64,000 nucleotides of DNA from Gelidibacter japonicus (GTDB lineage Bacteria; Bacteroidota; Bacteroidia; Flavobacteriales; Flavobacteriaceae): the NCBI RefSeq assembly GCF_010725055.1, contig NZ_BJKB01000011.1:97340-161339 (forward strand), read 5' to 3'. The position numbers and the translations under genes are program-made. Positions within the stretch are counted from its first letter, which is position 1. Each line of letters opens with the position of its first letter. The notes below the pieces were generated by a model. It had not been told where the DNA came from, made no database searches, and was given only the letters and a program-made list of their open reading frames with translations. Positions 42,677 to 50,766 of this stretch are shown piece by piece.

Positions 42677-43546
42677 TTAAGAGAGCAACAGCTTCCAAGC
42701 GCTGTCAATATCACCATAACTCAGATAATTCCTGGCCATTTTATGCTTTTCACGATGGGTCATTTCTTTAATATTGGCATGATGTTCACCAACACTCTTT
42801 ATAAAATCGGCAATAGCTTCTTCTGTTGGGAGCTTTTCAATATTGCCTAACATGCCCAAGTCATTTCCCGTAAAAATCATACTGTTTTTAATCGCTTCAG
42901 GCATAGCATCGATCCCAATACCAATAGTGCGCAAAGGTTTTGGTACTTTAAAGAATCCATTTTTCGCTCTACTATAATAATCCCCGCCAGCTCGAGCCAC
43001 TAAGTCCAGCTTTTCTTGATCGATCATTTCATTGTCATCCAGAATTTCATTTGAAATATGAAATTTCACCACTTCACAAATGATCAAATTGCCCGCACCG
43101 CCTTCAGTGCCCAATTTTATAATTTCATTGACCTTACATTCAAATTGTATAGGCGATTCTGCCACCCTGAAGGGCTTTACGATATCTGAATCTAGCATGG
43201 TCAAGCCTGCCTTTTCAAATTCATTGATCCCTTTTTCATATTCCGTACTGCTCAATGACGCTTGGTGCACCAAATCATAATTAACAACATTGATCACCAC
43301 TTCCATCGTGGCCTCTACATTCTCCAAGGTGTGTTTCACACTATTGTTCCTTACCCGTCTTGCAGGAGAAAAAATGAGGACTGGCGGATTCGCACTAAAC
43401 ACATTAAAGAAACTAAAAGGCGATAAATTCGGATTCCCATCGGCATCCATAGTACTGGCAAAGGCAATTGGCCGAGGTGCTACCGCACTTAACAAATAAC
43501 CATGTAATTTACCTGTAGACAGGTCTTTAGGATCAAAACTTACCAT
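42677..43546 (-). CDS. Flavin reductase-like FMN-binding protein
   Basis: A 289-residue protein of the flavin reductase-like domain family. The FMN-binding region is recognisable as LLSAVAPRPIAFASTMDADGNPNLSPFSFFNVFSANPPVLIFSPARR, with AGNLIICEVVKFHI further on. Members reduce flavins with NAD(P)H or act as FMN-binding oxidoreductases. The C-terminal ~90 residues (from about 200: FKVPKPLRTIGIGIDAMPEAI...) are an extension seen in the longer Bacteroidota-type members. It is a single gene with its own ATG and a short leader. Confidence 0.88.
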   Translation of the reverse strand: MVSFDPKDLSTGKLHGYLLSAVAPRPIAFASTMDADGNPNLSPFSFFNVFSANPPVLIFSPARRVRNNSVKHTLENVEATMEVVINVVNYDLVHQASLSSTEYEKGINEFEKAGLTMLDSDIVKPFRVAESPIQFECKVNEIIKLGTEGGAGNLIICEVVKFHISNEILDDNEMIDQEKLDLVARAGGDYYSRAKNGFFKVPKPLRTIGIGIDAMPEAIKNSMIFTGNDLGMLGNIEKLPTEEAIADFIKSVGEHHANIKEMTHREKHKMARNYLSYGDIDSAWKLLLS

Positions 43547-43738
43547 TTAAAAAATTGTTAAATGCAAATGTAACCATATTGTTAAACCTATAAAAATGAT
43601 TTAGAACAAGAATCAAACAATAATATCAACATAATTGCATTAGTTATGTAGTACTTAAAAATTATCGCAATAAAGGTTTCCTATTTGCTAATTTCTTTGA
43701 GTATATTTAAAATTACAAACGTATTGATGCCATACCCT

Positions 43739-44875
43739 ATGAACCGAAATATCTTACGGTGGATAATTATTGCCTCGTCCTTTATAATTATCTCATTGAT
43801 TTTATGGAATACGTACATCTTCTTTCAGAATTTTAAGGCCGAAGAGCGCATAAAAATGCAAAACTGGTCATTTGCCCAATCAGAACTCTTAACATCTGAA
43901 AATGAGAATGTGGAACTTACGCTTAAAATTTTAGAAAGCAACCATACCACTCCTATGTTGGCCATTAATAAAGATGGAAGTTTAGGCACTTTCAAAAATA
44001 TTGACAAAAAGAAAGTAGAAAATCCCACCTCAGTCCAAAATCTTATAATCGCATTTGAAAGCGAAAACCAGCCCATTGAGGTCTATTATAACGACGAAAT
44101 TTATTACACCATCTATTATGGCAATTCACCTTTAATCAACAAGCTTAAATACTATCCATTGGCATTATTGCTCATTATTGTGCTCTTTGCCGCTGTGGTC
44201 TACTTTTTCTATCGCAGTTCAAAGATTGCGGAACAGAACAAACTTTGGACGGGAATGGCCAAGGAAACGGCCCATCAAATTGGTACGCCTCTATCGTCAT
44301 TAATAGGATGGATCGAAATTTTACGTTCTGAAGATGTCAACCCATCTTATCTATTGGAAATTGAAAAAGACATCACACGTTTACAAACCATCACCGATCG
44401 ATTTAGTAAAATCGGCTCGATGCCCACTTTAAAAAGATCAGATATCGTCAAAGAAACTGTCGATTCCTATGAGTATCTAAAAGCGCGTTCCAGCAAATTG
44501 ATAGGTTTTGAAATTGAAGCACCAGATCATCCCATTTATGTCAACTTGAACCCCCAACTCTACAGTTGGACCATTGAAAATTTAGTAAAGAATGCCATTG
44601 ATGCCATGAGAGGAAAGGGAAATTTGAAAATAACCATAATTGAAGGCGACAAGGATGTTAAAATTACGGTCACGGATTCTGGCAAAGGACTTTCTAAAGG
44701 CTTATTCCAAAAGGTTTTTGAACCTGGATATACAAGTAGAAAGCGTGGTTGGGGCTTAGGACTGTCATTGGCAAAACGGATTGTAGAAGATTACCACGAT
44801 GGAAAAATAAAAGTGTTACATTCGGAAATTAACAAAGGAACGACCATGCAGATTTCATTAAAATTAATTCCGTAA
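43739..44875 (+). CDS. Orphan sensor histidine kinase
   Basis: A 378-residue kinase. Two membrane helices (about residues 6-25 and 138-160) flank a periplasmic domain of ~110 residues. The H box is variant: GMAKETAHQIGTPLSSLIGWIEIL, with HQIGTP in place of HE(L/I)(R/K)TP. The ATPase domain has LVKNAIDAMRGKG, VTDSGKGL, VFEPGYTSRKRGWGLGLSLAKRIVEDYH. No response regulator gene is adjacent. A zinc-ribbon membrane protein follows after 9 bp and is probably co-transcribed. I prefer the ATG at 43739; the ATG at 43727 is a close alternative. Confidence 0.9.
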   Translation: MNRNILRWIIIASSFIIISLILWNTYIFFQNFKAEERIKMQNWSFAQSELLTSENENVELTLKILESNHTTPMLAINKDGSLGTFKNIDKKKVENPTSVQNLIIAFESENQPIEVYYNDEIYYTIYYGNSPLINKLKYYPLALLLIIVLFAAVVYFFYRSSKIAEQNKLWTGMAKETAHQIGTPLSSLIGWIEILRSEDVNPSYLLEIEKDITRLQTITDRFSKIGSMPTLKRSDIVKETVDSYEYLKARSSKLIGFEIEAPDHPIYVNLNPQLYSWTIENLVKNAIDAMRGKGNLKITIIEGDKDVKITVTDSGKGLSKGLFQKVFEPGYTSRKRGWGLGLSLAKRIVEDYHDGKIKVLHSEINKGTTMQISLKLIP

Positions 44876-44884
44876 ATTTGGATT

Positions 44885-45223
44885 ATGGAGAACAAGTTTT
44901 TCACTTTAAAAGAGGTTGAGTTAAATAACAATTGTCCTGAATGTTATTCAAGAGAAGGATTGCAATTGACATTCAAGCAGCGCTTTGTTGAAAACTTTTT
45001 TTATAAAGCCATTACATCAGAAACCGCTCACTCATTATTTTGCAAAGTTTGTGAAACCATGATCTTCCCTGCACGGTGGACCGACGATATTGACAGGGTA
45101 TTTGAATATCAGCAACGTGCAACACCACCAAAACCATCCTCCTTCAAATTGAAAACCTCATCTTGGATTTTAATGCTCGTCTTGTTCGCAACCTTAACCG
45201 CTACCACGCTTCTGTTTATATAA
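44885..45223 (+). CDS. Small zinc-ribbon protein with C-terminal membrane anchor
   Basis: A 112-residue protein with two Cys pairs, CPEC (about residues 17-20) and CKVC (about 53-56), that can form a zinc ribbon. A C-terminal hydrophobic helix (WILMLVLFATLTATTLLFI) works as a tail anchor. There is no signal peptide, so the zinc domain would face the cytoplasm. It lies 9 bp after the orphan histidine kinase and may modulate it. I do not recognise a named family. Confidence 0.8.
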   Translation: MENKFFTLKEVELNNNCPECYSREGLQLTFKQRFVENFFYKAITSETAHSLFCKVCETMIFPARWTDDIDRVFEYQQRATPPKPSSFKLKTSSWILMLVLFATLTATTLLFI

Positions 45224-45240
45224 GTTGTTGAGAATTGGAT

Positions 45241-45630
45241 TTATAATCGATCTGAAATTCGTTGAGCTATTGCTTCAAACTCTTCCTTTTCCAAGCTCAC
45301 CTTATTAATAAATCGAATATCGTCCATACTATGTAACGGGATCAAATGTACGTGTACATGAGGAACTTCCAAACCAACAACAGACATCCCGATACGTTTA
45401 CAGGGCACGGCTTTTTTTAGTGCAATAGCAACGCTTCTAGAGAATTCCATTAAACCCACATAGGTGGCTTCATCCAAATCAAAAAGTTGATCTACCTCAA
45501 TTTTAGGAATACAGAGCGTATGTCCTTCGGTATTCGGGTTTACGTCTAAAAAGGCCAAAAAGTCTTTCGTTTCAGCAACCTTGTAACATGGAATTTCACC
45601 ATTGACTATTTTAGTAAATATTGATGCCAT
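45241..45630 (-). CDS. HIT family nucleotide hydrolase/transferase
   Basis: A 129-residue histidine triad protein. The triad is HVHVHLIPLH near residue 93. The N-terminal ASIFTKIVNGEIPCYKV and LAFLDVNPNTEGHTLCIPK are typical of HINT-type purine nucleoside phosphoramidases. It would hydrolyse AMP-lysine or similar adenylates in the cytoplasm. It lies downstream of greA on the same strand, but the terminator at 45837-45873 and about 300 bp of repeats separate them. Confidence 0.95.
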   Translation of the reverse strand: MASIFTKIVNGEIPCYKVAETKDFLAFLDVNPNTEGHTLCIPKIEVDQLFDLDEATYVGLMEFSRSVAIALKKAVPCKRIGMSVVGLEVPHVHVHLIPLHSMDDIRFINKVSLEKEEFEAIAQRISDRL

Positions 45631-45651
45631 TTTTTCTTGATTTTTGTTTCA

Positions 45652-45725
45652 CGCCTCCGATTTGTTGCGGACGGGCAAGCTTGTTTCCCGCCTCCGCAAA
45701 AGCTGCGGACGGGCAGGCTTGTTTC
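45652..45725. repeat. Duplicated 37-bp GC-rich unit
   Basis: Two direct copies of a unit starting CGCCTCCG and containing TGCGGACGGGCA-GCTTGTTTC lie at 45652-45688 and 45689-45725. Each can fold (CCGCA with TGCGG in copy 2). The second copy runs into the GTTTCTT array. Confidence 0.75.
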
Positions 45726-45755
45726 TTGTTTCTTGTTTCTTGTTTCTTGTTTCTT
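45721..45755. repeat. Perfect heptamer array (GTTTCTT)5
   Basis: Five perfect tandem copies of GTTTCTT. Confidence 0.97.
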
Positions 45756-45780
45756 AAAAGTACTGTTTTTCTTGAAACCC

Positions 45781-45822
45781 GGAACTCCGAACTCCGAACT
45801 CTGAACTCCGAACTCCGAACTC
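45781..45822. repeat. Heptamer array (CGAACTC)6
   Basis: Six tandem 7-bp units of type CGAACTC/TGAACTC/GGAACTC, 25 bp after the GTTTCTT array. Confidence 0.95.
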
Positions 45823-45836
45823 TATAAATATAAAAA

Positions 45837-45873
45837 GAAAATTCCTGTTAGAATTAATCTTAACAGGAATGTT
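45837..45873 (-). terminator. Rho-independent terminator of greA
   Basis: A 10-bp stem (ATTCCTGTTA with TAACAGGAAT) is followed on the minus strand by TTTCTTTTT. It lies 55 nt after the greA stop codon. Confidence 0.75.
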
Positions 45874-45902
45874 GTGTTTTTACTAAAAAAGAGCATCCAA
45901 TA

Positions 45903-45924
45903 GATTCCTGTCTACGCAGGAATA
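45903..45924 (+). repeat. AGATTCC palindrome next to the greA stop codon
   Basis: AGATTCCTG-TCTA-CGCAGGAAT, of the same family as at 27309 and 53725. It ends within 5 bp of the greA stop codon. Confidence 0.7.
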
Positions 45925-45927
45925 AGT

Positions 45928-46401
45928 TTATCTGGATATTTCCAAAATGTCAAATTTCAAAATTCCGTTGGGGACTTGAATATCGGCAACCTCGCCAACA
46001 GACTTGCCTAAAAGGCCTCTTCCAATAGGGGAGTTGACTGAAATTTTACCTGATGCCAAATCAGCTTCACCGTCGGCCACCAAAGTATAGGTCATTTCCA
46101 TGCCATTGGTTTGGTTTTTTATTTTCACTGTTGACAGCACCAAAACCTTGGAACTGTCCAATTGTGATTCATCAATCAAACGGGCATTGGATAAGGTCTC
46201 TTCCAATTTGGATATTTTCATTTCCAACATACCTTGCGCCTCTTTGGCCGCATCATATTCAGCATTTTCGCTTAAATCGCCTTTATCTCTCGCCTCACCA
46301 ATCGCTCGTGAAGCATTTGGGCGCTCGACATCCTTTAAATAACTGAGCTCTTCCCTTAACTTCTTTAAACCTTCTGCAGTATAATAAGATACTTTACTCA
46401 T
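45928..46401 (-). CDS. greA: Transcription elongation factor GreA
   Basis: A 157-residue GreA that rescues backtracked RNA polymerase by promoting transcript cleavage. The N-terminal coiled coil has YYTAEGLKKLREELSYLKDVERPNASRAIGEARDKGDLSENAEYDAAKEAQG, with the tip acidic residues (D and E in GDLSENAEYD). The C-terminal FKBP-like domain includes SPIGRGLLGKSVGEVADIQVPNG. I start at the ATG at 46401 (MSKVSYYTAEGLKKL), as the open frame upstream has no family similarity. A TATATTTG -7 box (minus, 46490-46497) lies about 90 nt upstream. Confidence 0.97.
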   Translation of the reverse strand: MSKVSYYTAEGLKKLREELSYLKDVERPNASRAIGEARDKGDLSENAEYDAAKEAQGMLEMKISKLEETLSNARLIDESQLDSSKVLVLSTVKIKNQTNGMEMTYTLVADGEADLASGKISVNSPIGRGLLGKSVGEVADIQVPNGILKFDILEISR

Positions 46402-46554
46402 AATTCTTCGTTTTACTATATATAAAATATGCTGAAACCCCGTTTTGGAGAACAGCATAAAAAAAATCCCGTTAAAACGAGATATGAAACAAATATACAA
46501 AATATTTACCACAACTTTGAGATTGTTGTAAATTGCATGACAATTTTAAACCTG

Positions 46555-46977
46555 ATGAAACAACTTTTTTTATTTATTGGCCTTATTTTCATAACCGCTT
46601 GCAGCAAAAACAATAGCGATGAAAACTGCAAATTCCTGGTCAATGCTGCGGTAAATGTAACCGTCAACATGAATTTACCGCAATATAATCAACTGCAATT
46701 CACAAGCAACTCGGTGTATATCGCCAACCAAGGCAATAAAGGTGTTATCGTCATCAATGTTGGTAACGGTTACCGAGCCTGGGATGCTGCAGATCCCAAT
46801 CACGAACAACAACCTTGTTCCCTACTAACAATTACTGGCGCCAATGCCGTCTGTGGTTGCGTTGACGCCAATAAGTATAGCTTATTTACTGGAGGATCCG
46901 TCGGGACCCAACTACCCTGCGGACTCAAGGAATATCGCGTGACCGTATCAGGAAACTCCCTGCATATTACCAATTAG
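46555..46977 (+). CDS. Rieske-fold-like lipoprotein lacking the metal ligands
   Basis: A 140-residue protein with a lipoprotein signal peptide (MKQLFLFIGLIFITACSKNN). The rest follows the outline of a Rieske ferredoxin: FTSNSVYIANQGNKGVIVINVGNGYRAWDAADPNHEQQPCSLLTI...AVCGCVDANKYSLFTGGSVGTQLPCGLKEYRVTVSGNSLHI. The CxH and CxxH ligand pairs are not intact. A few Cys residues remain, but the pairing His residues are absent. It may be a structural relative with another role. I use the ATG at 46555; the open frame begins further upstream. It ends with a 4-bp convergent overlap with the TonB-dependent receptor gene. Confidence 0.75.
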   Translation: MKQLFLFIGLIFITACSKNNSDENCKFLVNAAVNVTVNMNLPQYNQLQFTSNSVYIANQGNKGVIVINVGNGYRAWDAADPNHEQQPCSLLTITGANAVCGCVDANKYSLFTGGSVGTQLPCGLKEYRVTVSGNSLHITN

Positions 46978-49439
46978 AATTTCAAGGTCGCTCCAATCAG
47001 AAAATTGGTGGTAGCTTGTGGAAAATAGCCAGCCCCTTCTATGGTTGTCACTTGGTTTGGATCCGTCCAGGTATCGTCATAGGTATAGTAAAACCCATTG
47101 GATATATATTTCTTATTGAAAATATTATTCGCCAGCCCAGAAAATAAAATCGATTTTAGAAAAGGTTTCTTCTGCGAGTCCTCCTTAGATTTTAAATGCC
47201 ATTCGTAGGTGACATTCACGTCATTCACAAAATAAGCATCCAGTTTAGAAGCTGGAGAATCAGTGTTGCCCATAAACTGTTCCCCTACGTATTTGCTCAA
47301 CAGGCTTATTTGAAAATGTTCTTTGGGTTGGAACACCAAGGCATTTGACGCCACAAGTTCTGGCGAAAACGAAATATTTGTCTTGCCTAAATCTACCAAC
47401 TCGCCATCGCGCTCAACAACTGTCTTTTTGGTTTTATTTGAACTCACAGTCACACTTGGCTGAAGACTCCATTGGGAAGTCAATCTCACTGCTGCCTCAA
47501 TTTCCAAACCTAAACGGTAGCTATCCCCACTATTGGTTCGGATTGGATTTCCGGTTGTATCAAGCTCTCCCGTTAACACCAATTGTTCATTATACAACAT
47601 ATAATAGGCATTGGCGTTGATACGGAATCCTGGATCATCATATCTCCATCCCAGCTCAAAATCATTAAGTTGCTCGGGCTTGACGTCGGTATTGTTTTGA
47701 AAATCCTTACGACTTGGCTCTCTGTTGGCCCTGGCATAAGAAAAGTACAAGGCATTTGCTGTATTGAACTGATAGGTCAATCCCGCTTTTGGATTAAAAA
47801 AATTAAAGCTTTCATCAATTTCCATGAGATCCGTATCGGAGTTTGTTCCCGTTGTTTTATAACCTACGTTCCGATATTGTAAATCGCCATAAAAACTCAA
47901 TTGTTCATCAAATTGATAGGTGGCTTTTGCAAACACATTGGCGTCGGTTTTCTTCCCGTTACCATCATAATAGCGATGTCCCTTAGGTGTGTTTCCGGCA
48001 TATTGTGCCCAAATCACTTCACCAAAATGATCGCCATCGTAAGTACTATACGAAGTTCCAAATGAAAGATTTAAATCCTCCTTTTTATAATTGGCGTTGG
48101 CATTGACTACATAGAAGTGGTTATCTAACCAACGACGGCGTACTAAATCACTCCGAGTGATACTTTCACCTCCCAATTCGATATCTTCCATGCCGTATTG
48201 TGCCAATTTTTGATTTTCCTTATACTGCTCAAAAAACCCTAAACCACGTGTGTAGTTCAACCCCAATGTGGTGGACCATTGGTTGTTGATGCGCTCATTC
48301 CAATGCAATTGGTAATGATCTTGCTTATAGTCGTCAATTTCGTTTTCATAAAACTGAATGTTTCCGTCAGCATCAGTGTACATTCCAGCCGTATTAAAGG
48401 TTCTATCGTTCTTTAATAGATCCAAGTCTTCCAACCCGTTCCAGGCCTGATAGGTGATTTCTTGGCCTCCAAAAACAACGGCCTTGATCAATCTATTGGT
48501 GTCAACGTAAGCACCTTGCAGGAAGTATGATTTTAAATCAGAAGACGCACGATCAATATAGCCATCCGACTTTATATTAGACAGACGTCCTGAAATTTCG
48601 AAGTGGTCATTCAAGCGTCCGGTACTAAACTTAAGGGTGTGTTTGTGGGTGTTATAACTCCCAAAACTATTGGCAATTTCGGCACTTGCTTCATTTGACA
48701 CCCCTTCAGTAAGCACGTTAATACTTGCGCCAAAGGCACCAGAGCCATTTGTGGAAGTTCCGACACCACGCTGCAATTGCATACTTTCGGTTGACGACGC
48801 AAAATCACTCAAATTCACCCAGAATGTCCCCATGGATTCCGCATCGTTATATGGAATACCATTTATGGTGATATTGGTAGATTGTGCATTAATACCTCGT
48901 ACCCTAATACCGGTATAACCAATACCTGCTCCAGCGTCGGTGGTGGTTACGACCGATGGTAAAAAGTTAAGAAGCATAGGAATATCTTGGCCTAAATTGC
49001 GTTTTTCCAGATCTTCCTTTGAAATGTTGGAGTGTGTTATTGGTGAGCTTGCTCCAACACGTACCGCATTGACCAATACCTCATCCAAAATTTCTACCGT
49101 TTCGTTAATGACGATGTTTAGCACCAAATCAGCGCTAAGATCAAAGGTCCTTTCGATAGGTTTAGCCGTAAGATAACGGATTTCCAAAGTGTGTTTTCCT
49201 TTAGGCAAATCCAAAGTATAGTAACCGTTAAGATCTGTTTGAGTCCAGGTTGTGCTGCGTTTCAGCTGAATACTGACCCCTGCCAGTGGCTCTGAATCTT
49301 GTTGGGTGACGCGACCAGACACGCGATAGTTTTGAGCAAAAGCGGTAAGACCCGAAAAGAGCAATAAATAAATTAAAATAAACTTAATAGATGGTTTGAA
49401 TCGGTTCTTTGCCGATACATTCGTGAATAAAGGTTTCAT
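46974..49439 (-). CDS. TonB-dependent receptor, likely for thiamine
   Basis: An 821-residue outer membrane receptor. After the signal region (IKFILIYLLLFSGLTAFAQ) comes a carboxypeptidase regulatory-like domain (residues about 38-115, VSGRVTQQDSEPLAGVSIQLKR), a plug domain (ISKEDLEKRNLGQDIPMLLNFLPSV...IRVRGINAQSTNITINGIPYND), and a ~600-residue barrel ending in FLIGATLKF. The plug resembles siderophore/cobalamin-type receptors more than SusC. A TPP riboswitch precedes it, so its cargo is inferred to be thiamine, a phosphate ester or a precursor. THI-element-controlled receptors of this kind have been predicted in Bacteroidota. Energy would come from a TonB-ExbBD system not found here. Confidence 0.93.
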   Translation of the reverse strand: MKPLFTNVSAKNRFKPSIKFILIYLLLFSGLTAFAQNYRVSGRVTQQDSEPLAGVSIQLKRSTTWTQTDLNGYYTLDLPKGKHTLEIRYLTAKPIERTFDLSADLVLNIVINETVEILDEVLVNAVRVGASSPITHSNISKEDLEKRNLGQDIPMLLNFLPSVVTTTDAGAGIGYTGIRVRGINAQSTNITINGIPYNDAESMGTFWVNLSDFASSTESMQLQRGVGTSTNGSGAFGASINVLTEGVSNEASAEIANSFGSYNTHKHTLKFSTGRLNDHFEISGRLSNIKSDGYIDRASSDLKSYFLQGAYVDTNRLIKAVVFGGQEITYQAWNGLEDLDLLKNDRTFNTAGMYTDADGNIQFYENEIDDYKQDHYQLHWNERINNQWSTTLGLNYTRGLGFFEQYKENQKLAQYGMEDIELGGESITRSDLVRRRWLDNHFYVVNANANYKKEDLNLSFGTSYSTYDGDHFGEVIWAQYAGNTPKGHRYYDGNGKKTDANVFAKATYQFDEQLSFYGDLQYRNVGYKTTGTNSDTDLMEIDESFNFFNPKAGLTYQFNTANALYFSYARANREPSRKDFQNNTDVKPEQLNDFELGWRYDDPGFRINANAYYMLYNEQLVLTGELDTTGNPIRTNSGDSYRLGLEIEAAVRLTSQWSLQPSVTVSSNKTKKTVVERDGELVDLGKTNISFSPELVASNALVFQPKEHFQISLLSKYVGEQFMGNTDSPASKLDAYFVNDVNVTYEWHLKSKEDSQKKPFLKSILFSGLANNIFNKKYISNGFYYTYDDTWTDPNQVTTIEGAGYFPQATTNFLIGATLKF

Positions 49440-49543
49440 TCGAATAAATAAATTTAGACGAATAAAAAGAGGTAATTATTCTTGGTTAAAAATTAAATGA
49501 TTTTATTAAGCTTTAAAGTTTAGCGGTATCTTTTTAAGATGTT

Positions 49544-49555
49544 GCCGGCAACCGT
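49544..49555 (-). promoter_or_regulatory. Candidate expression platform hairpins
   Basis: Between aptamer and start codon are a perfect 12-nt palindrome GTTGCCGGCAAC and, adjacent, ATCTT-AAA-AAGAT, enclosed by CGGT/ACCG. They may form the switching structure. No T-tract terminator is clear, so translational control is as likely as attenuation. Confidence 0.35.
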
Positions 49556-49590
49556 TAAACATGTCCTTTAGACACTTTTTAAAACTTAGA

Positions 49591-49745
49591 TCCCTAAACG
49601 GCATTATCCGTTCTAGGTTCAATGGGTATGATCTCAGCCGATTTGATTATTGATTTTTGATCTTTGATTTCTGATTTATGAATCCTTTTATTCAACAATC
49701 TTCAATCTCCAATCTTCGATCTTCAATCTATCAGGCACCCCTTTT
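49591..49745 (-). promoter_or_regulatory. TPP (THI-box) riboswitch with expanded P3 arm
   Basis: On the minus strand the conserved aptamer parts occur in order: GGGGTGCC (49741-49734), then after a P3 insertion CGGCTGAGATCATACCC (49640-49624), GAACCTAGAACGGATAATG and CCGTTTAGGGA ending at 49591. P2 pairs GGG with CCC. P3 pairs GCC(T)GAT with ATCGGC. P4 pairs CCTA with TAGG. P5 is ACGG/CCGT around ATAATG. It directly precedes the receptor gene (start 49439). TPP binding should repress expression. The P3 loop is unusually long, about 87 nt of heptamer repeats. Confidence 0.93.
49643..49729. repeat. Heptamer arrays within riboswitch P3
   Basis: On the plus strand the units ATTTGAT, TATTGAT, TTTTGAT, CTTTGAT, TTCTGAT, TTATGAA and, after a short break, CAATCTT, CAATCTC, CAATCTT, CGATCTT, CAATCTA follow with strict 7-bp phase. 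The two halves carry GAT and ATC words and can pair imperfectly with each other. Confidence 0.85.
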
Positions 49746-49757
49746 TTGAGAACGGTG

Positions 49758-49765
49758 CAAAGATA
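49758..49765 (-). promoter_or_regulatory. -7 box (TATCTTTG) driving the TPP riboswitch transcript
   Basis: An exact TAnnTTTG match lies on the minus strand, ending about 16 nt before the GGGGTGCC of the aptamer. The leader would start at about 49750 and be ~310 nt long. A TTG -33 element is not evident. Confidence 0.55.
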
Positions 49766-50184
49766 TGAAGGATTTCCGATTTTAGAAGAATGAATTACGA
49801 ATAAATTTATTTTAGTTAGAATTCAAAAAAAACACTCTACACTTCTCGCAGATTACACAGAAAACATTTGCCGAGAAAAATCAGTGAAATTCATAAGCCA
49901 TCTGCGCGATCAGCGCTCCAAAAAGATCAAATTTATAAATTATTCAAGCGAAAAATCATCTCGTAAATGGCAATTTGGAATTAGTGAGATTTCAAAATCT
50001 GTGATAATTTGTGTAATTCCTGTCTAAAAAAATAGGAAACGAAAATTCATGGAGTGGGCTAATACAGAGAGACGCGGAGGCGCAGAGATAATAATTAATA
50101 GTAATGGTTGAAAAAATGATGTCAGAGGTATTGCGATGGAGATTGCCGACTGAAGACTGAAGACTGAGAACTGCCAACTGAGCA
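49766..50184. other. Gap upstream of the riboswitch
   Basis: No gene was found. It contains phrase-like degenerate tracts (49835-49915 and 50060-50095) and a degenerate heptamer array of the GACTGAA/AACTGCC type at about 50145-50183. Confidence 0.5.
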
Positions 50185-50589
50185 CTACTCTAATTCCGGC
50201 GGTCTTCTACCCGCTTTTTTATCAGAAGTTTTACGCTTTGCCTTCAATCGTTTTCTAACTACCGATCGTGGTATCTTAGTAGGAATACGCTTTTTTGGAA
50301 TGATCAATCCTTCTTCGATAAGATCGAAAAAACGTTGCACCACGAGGGTTTTGTTTTTATGCTGACTTCTGCTCTCTTCACATTGGAGCAAAAGAATGTT
50401 CTCTTTGGTGAGTCGGTTTCTAAGGTTTTGTTTCAATAAAACTTTTTCATCATCGGTCAATCCGTTTGAAGCTTCCAAGTCAAAAATAAGTTCCACTTTT
50501 GAGGCTACCTTATTGACGTTCTGACCCCCGGCGCCTGAGCTTCTTACCGCTTTAAATTGCAATTCCGATTGTAGAATGTCTTTGTTCAT
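50185..50589 (-). CDS. arfB: Alternative ribosome-rescue factor ArfB
   Basis: A 134-residue peptidyl-tRNA hydrolase of the RF-1-like ArfB/YaeJ type, which frees stalled ribosomes on truncated mRNA. The catalytic GGQ motif appears as RSSGAGGQNVNKVASKVEL. The C-terminal tail is strongly basic (KKRIPTKIPRSVVRKRLKAKRKTSDKKAGRRP), as needed to enter the empty mRNA channel. The ATG at 50589 (MNKDILQSELQ) is the likely start. The gap upstream to DUF4301 contains a heptamer array. Confidence 0.95.
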   Translation of the reverse strand: MNKDILQSELQFKAVRSSGAGGQNVNKVASKVELIFDLEASNGLTDDEKVLLKQNLRNRLTKENILLLQCEESRSQHKNKTLVVQRFFDLIEEGLIIPKKRIPTKIPRSVVRKRLKAKRKTSDKKAGRRPPELE

Positions 50590-50670
50590 GGTATTATTTT
50601 TAAAAAAACTGCCCGCCCCGTCAAAATACACCTCCTTCTACCTAATTACCCTCAAGTGACCAATACGGGA

Positions 50671-50705
50671 CAGGCTGCAGGCTGTTAACTGGAGGCTGCT
50701 GACCC
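50671..50705. repeat. Degenerate heptamer array (CAGGCTG type)
   Basis: CAGGCTG, CAGGCTG, TTAACTG, GAGGCTG and CTGACCC follow in 7-bp phase in the gap between the DUF4301 gene and arfB. Confidence 0.7.
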
Positions 50706-50766
50706 GCCCGAATGCATTTTTTTCTAACCAAACACACACAGGCCAATTGTACGGGCAGGCTGCTCA

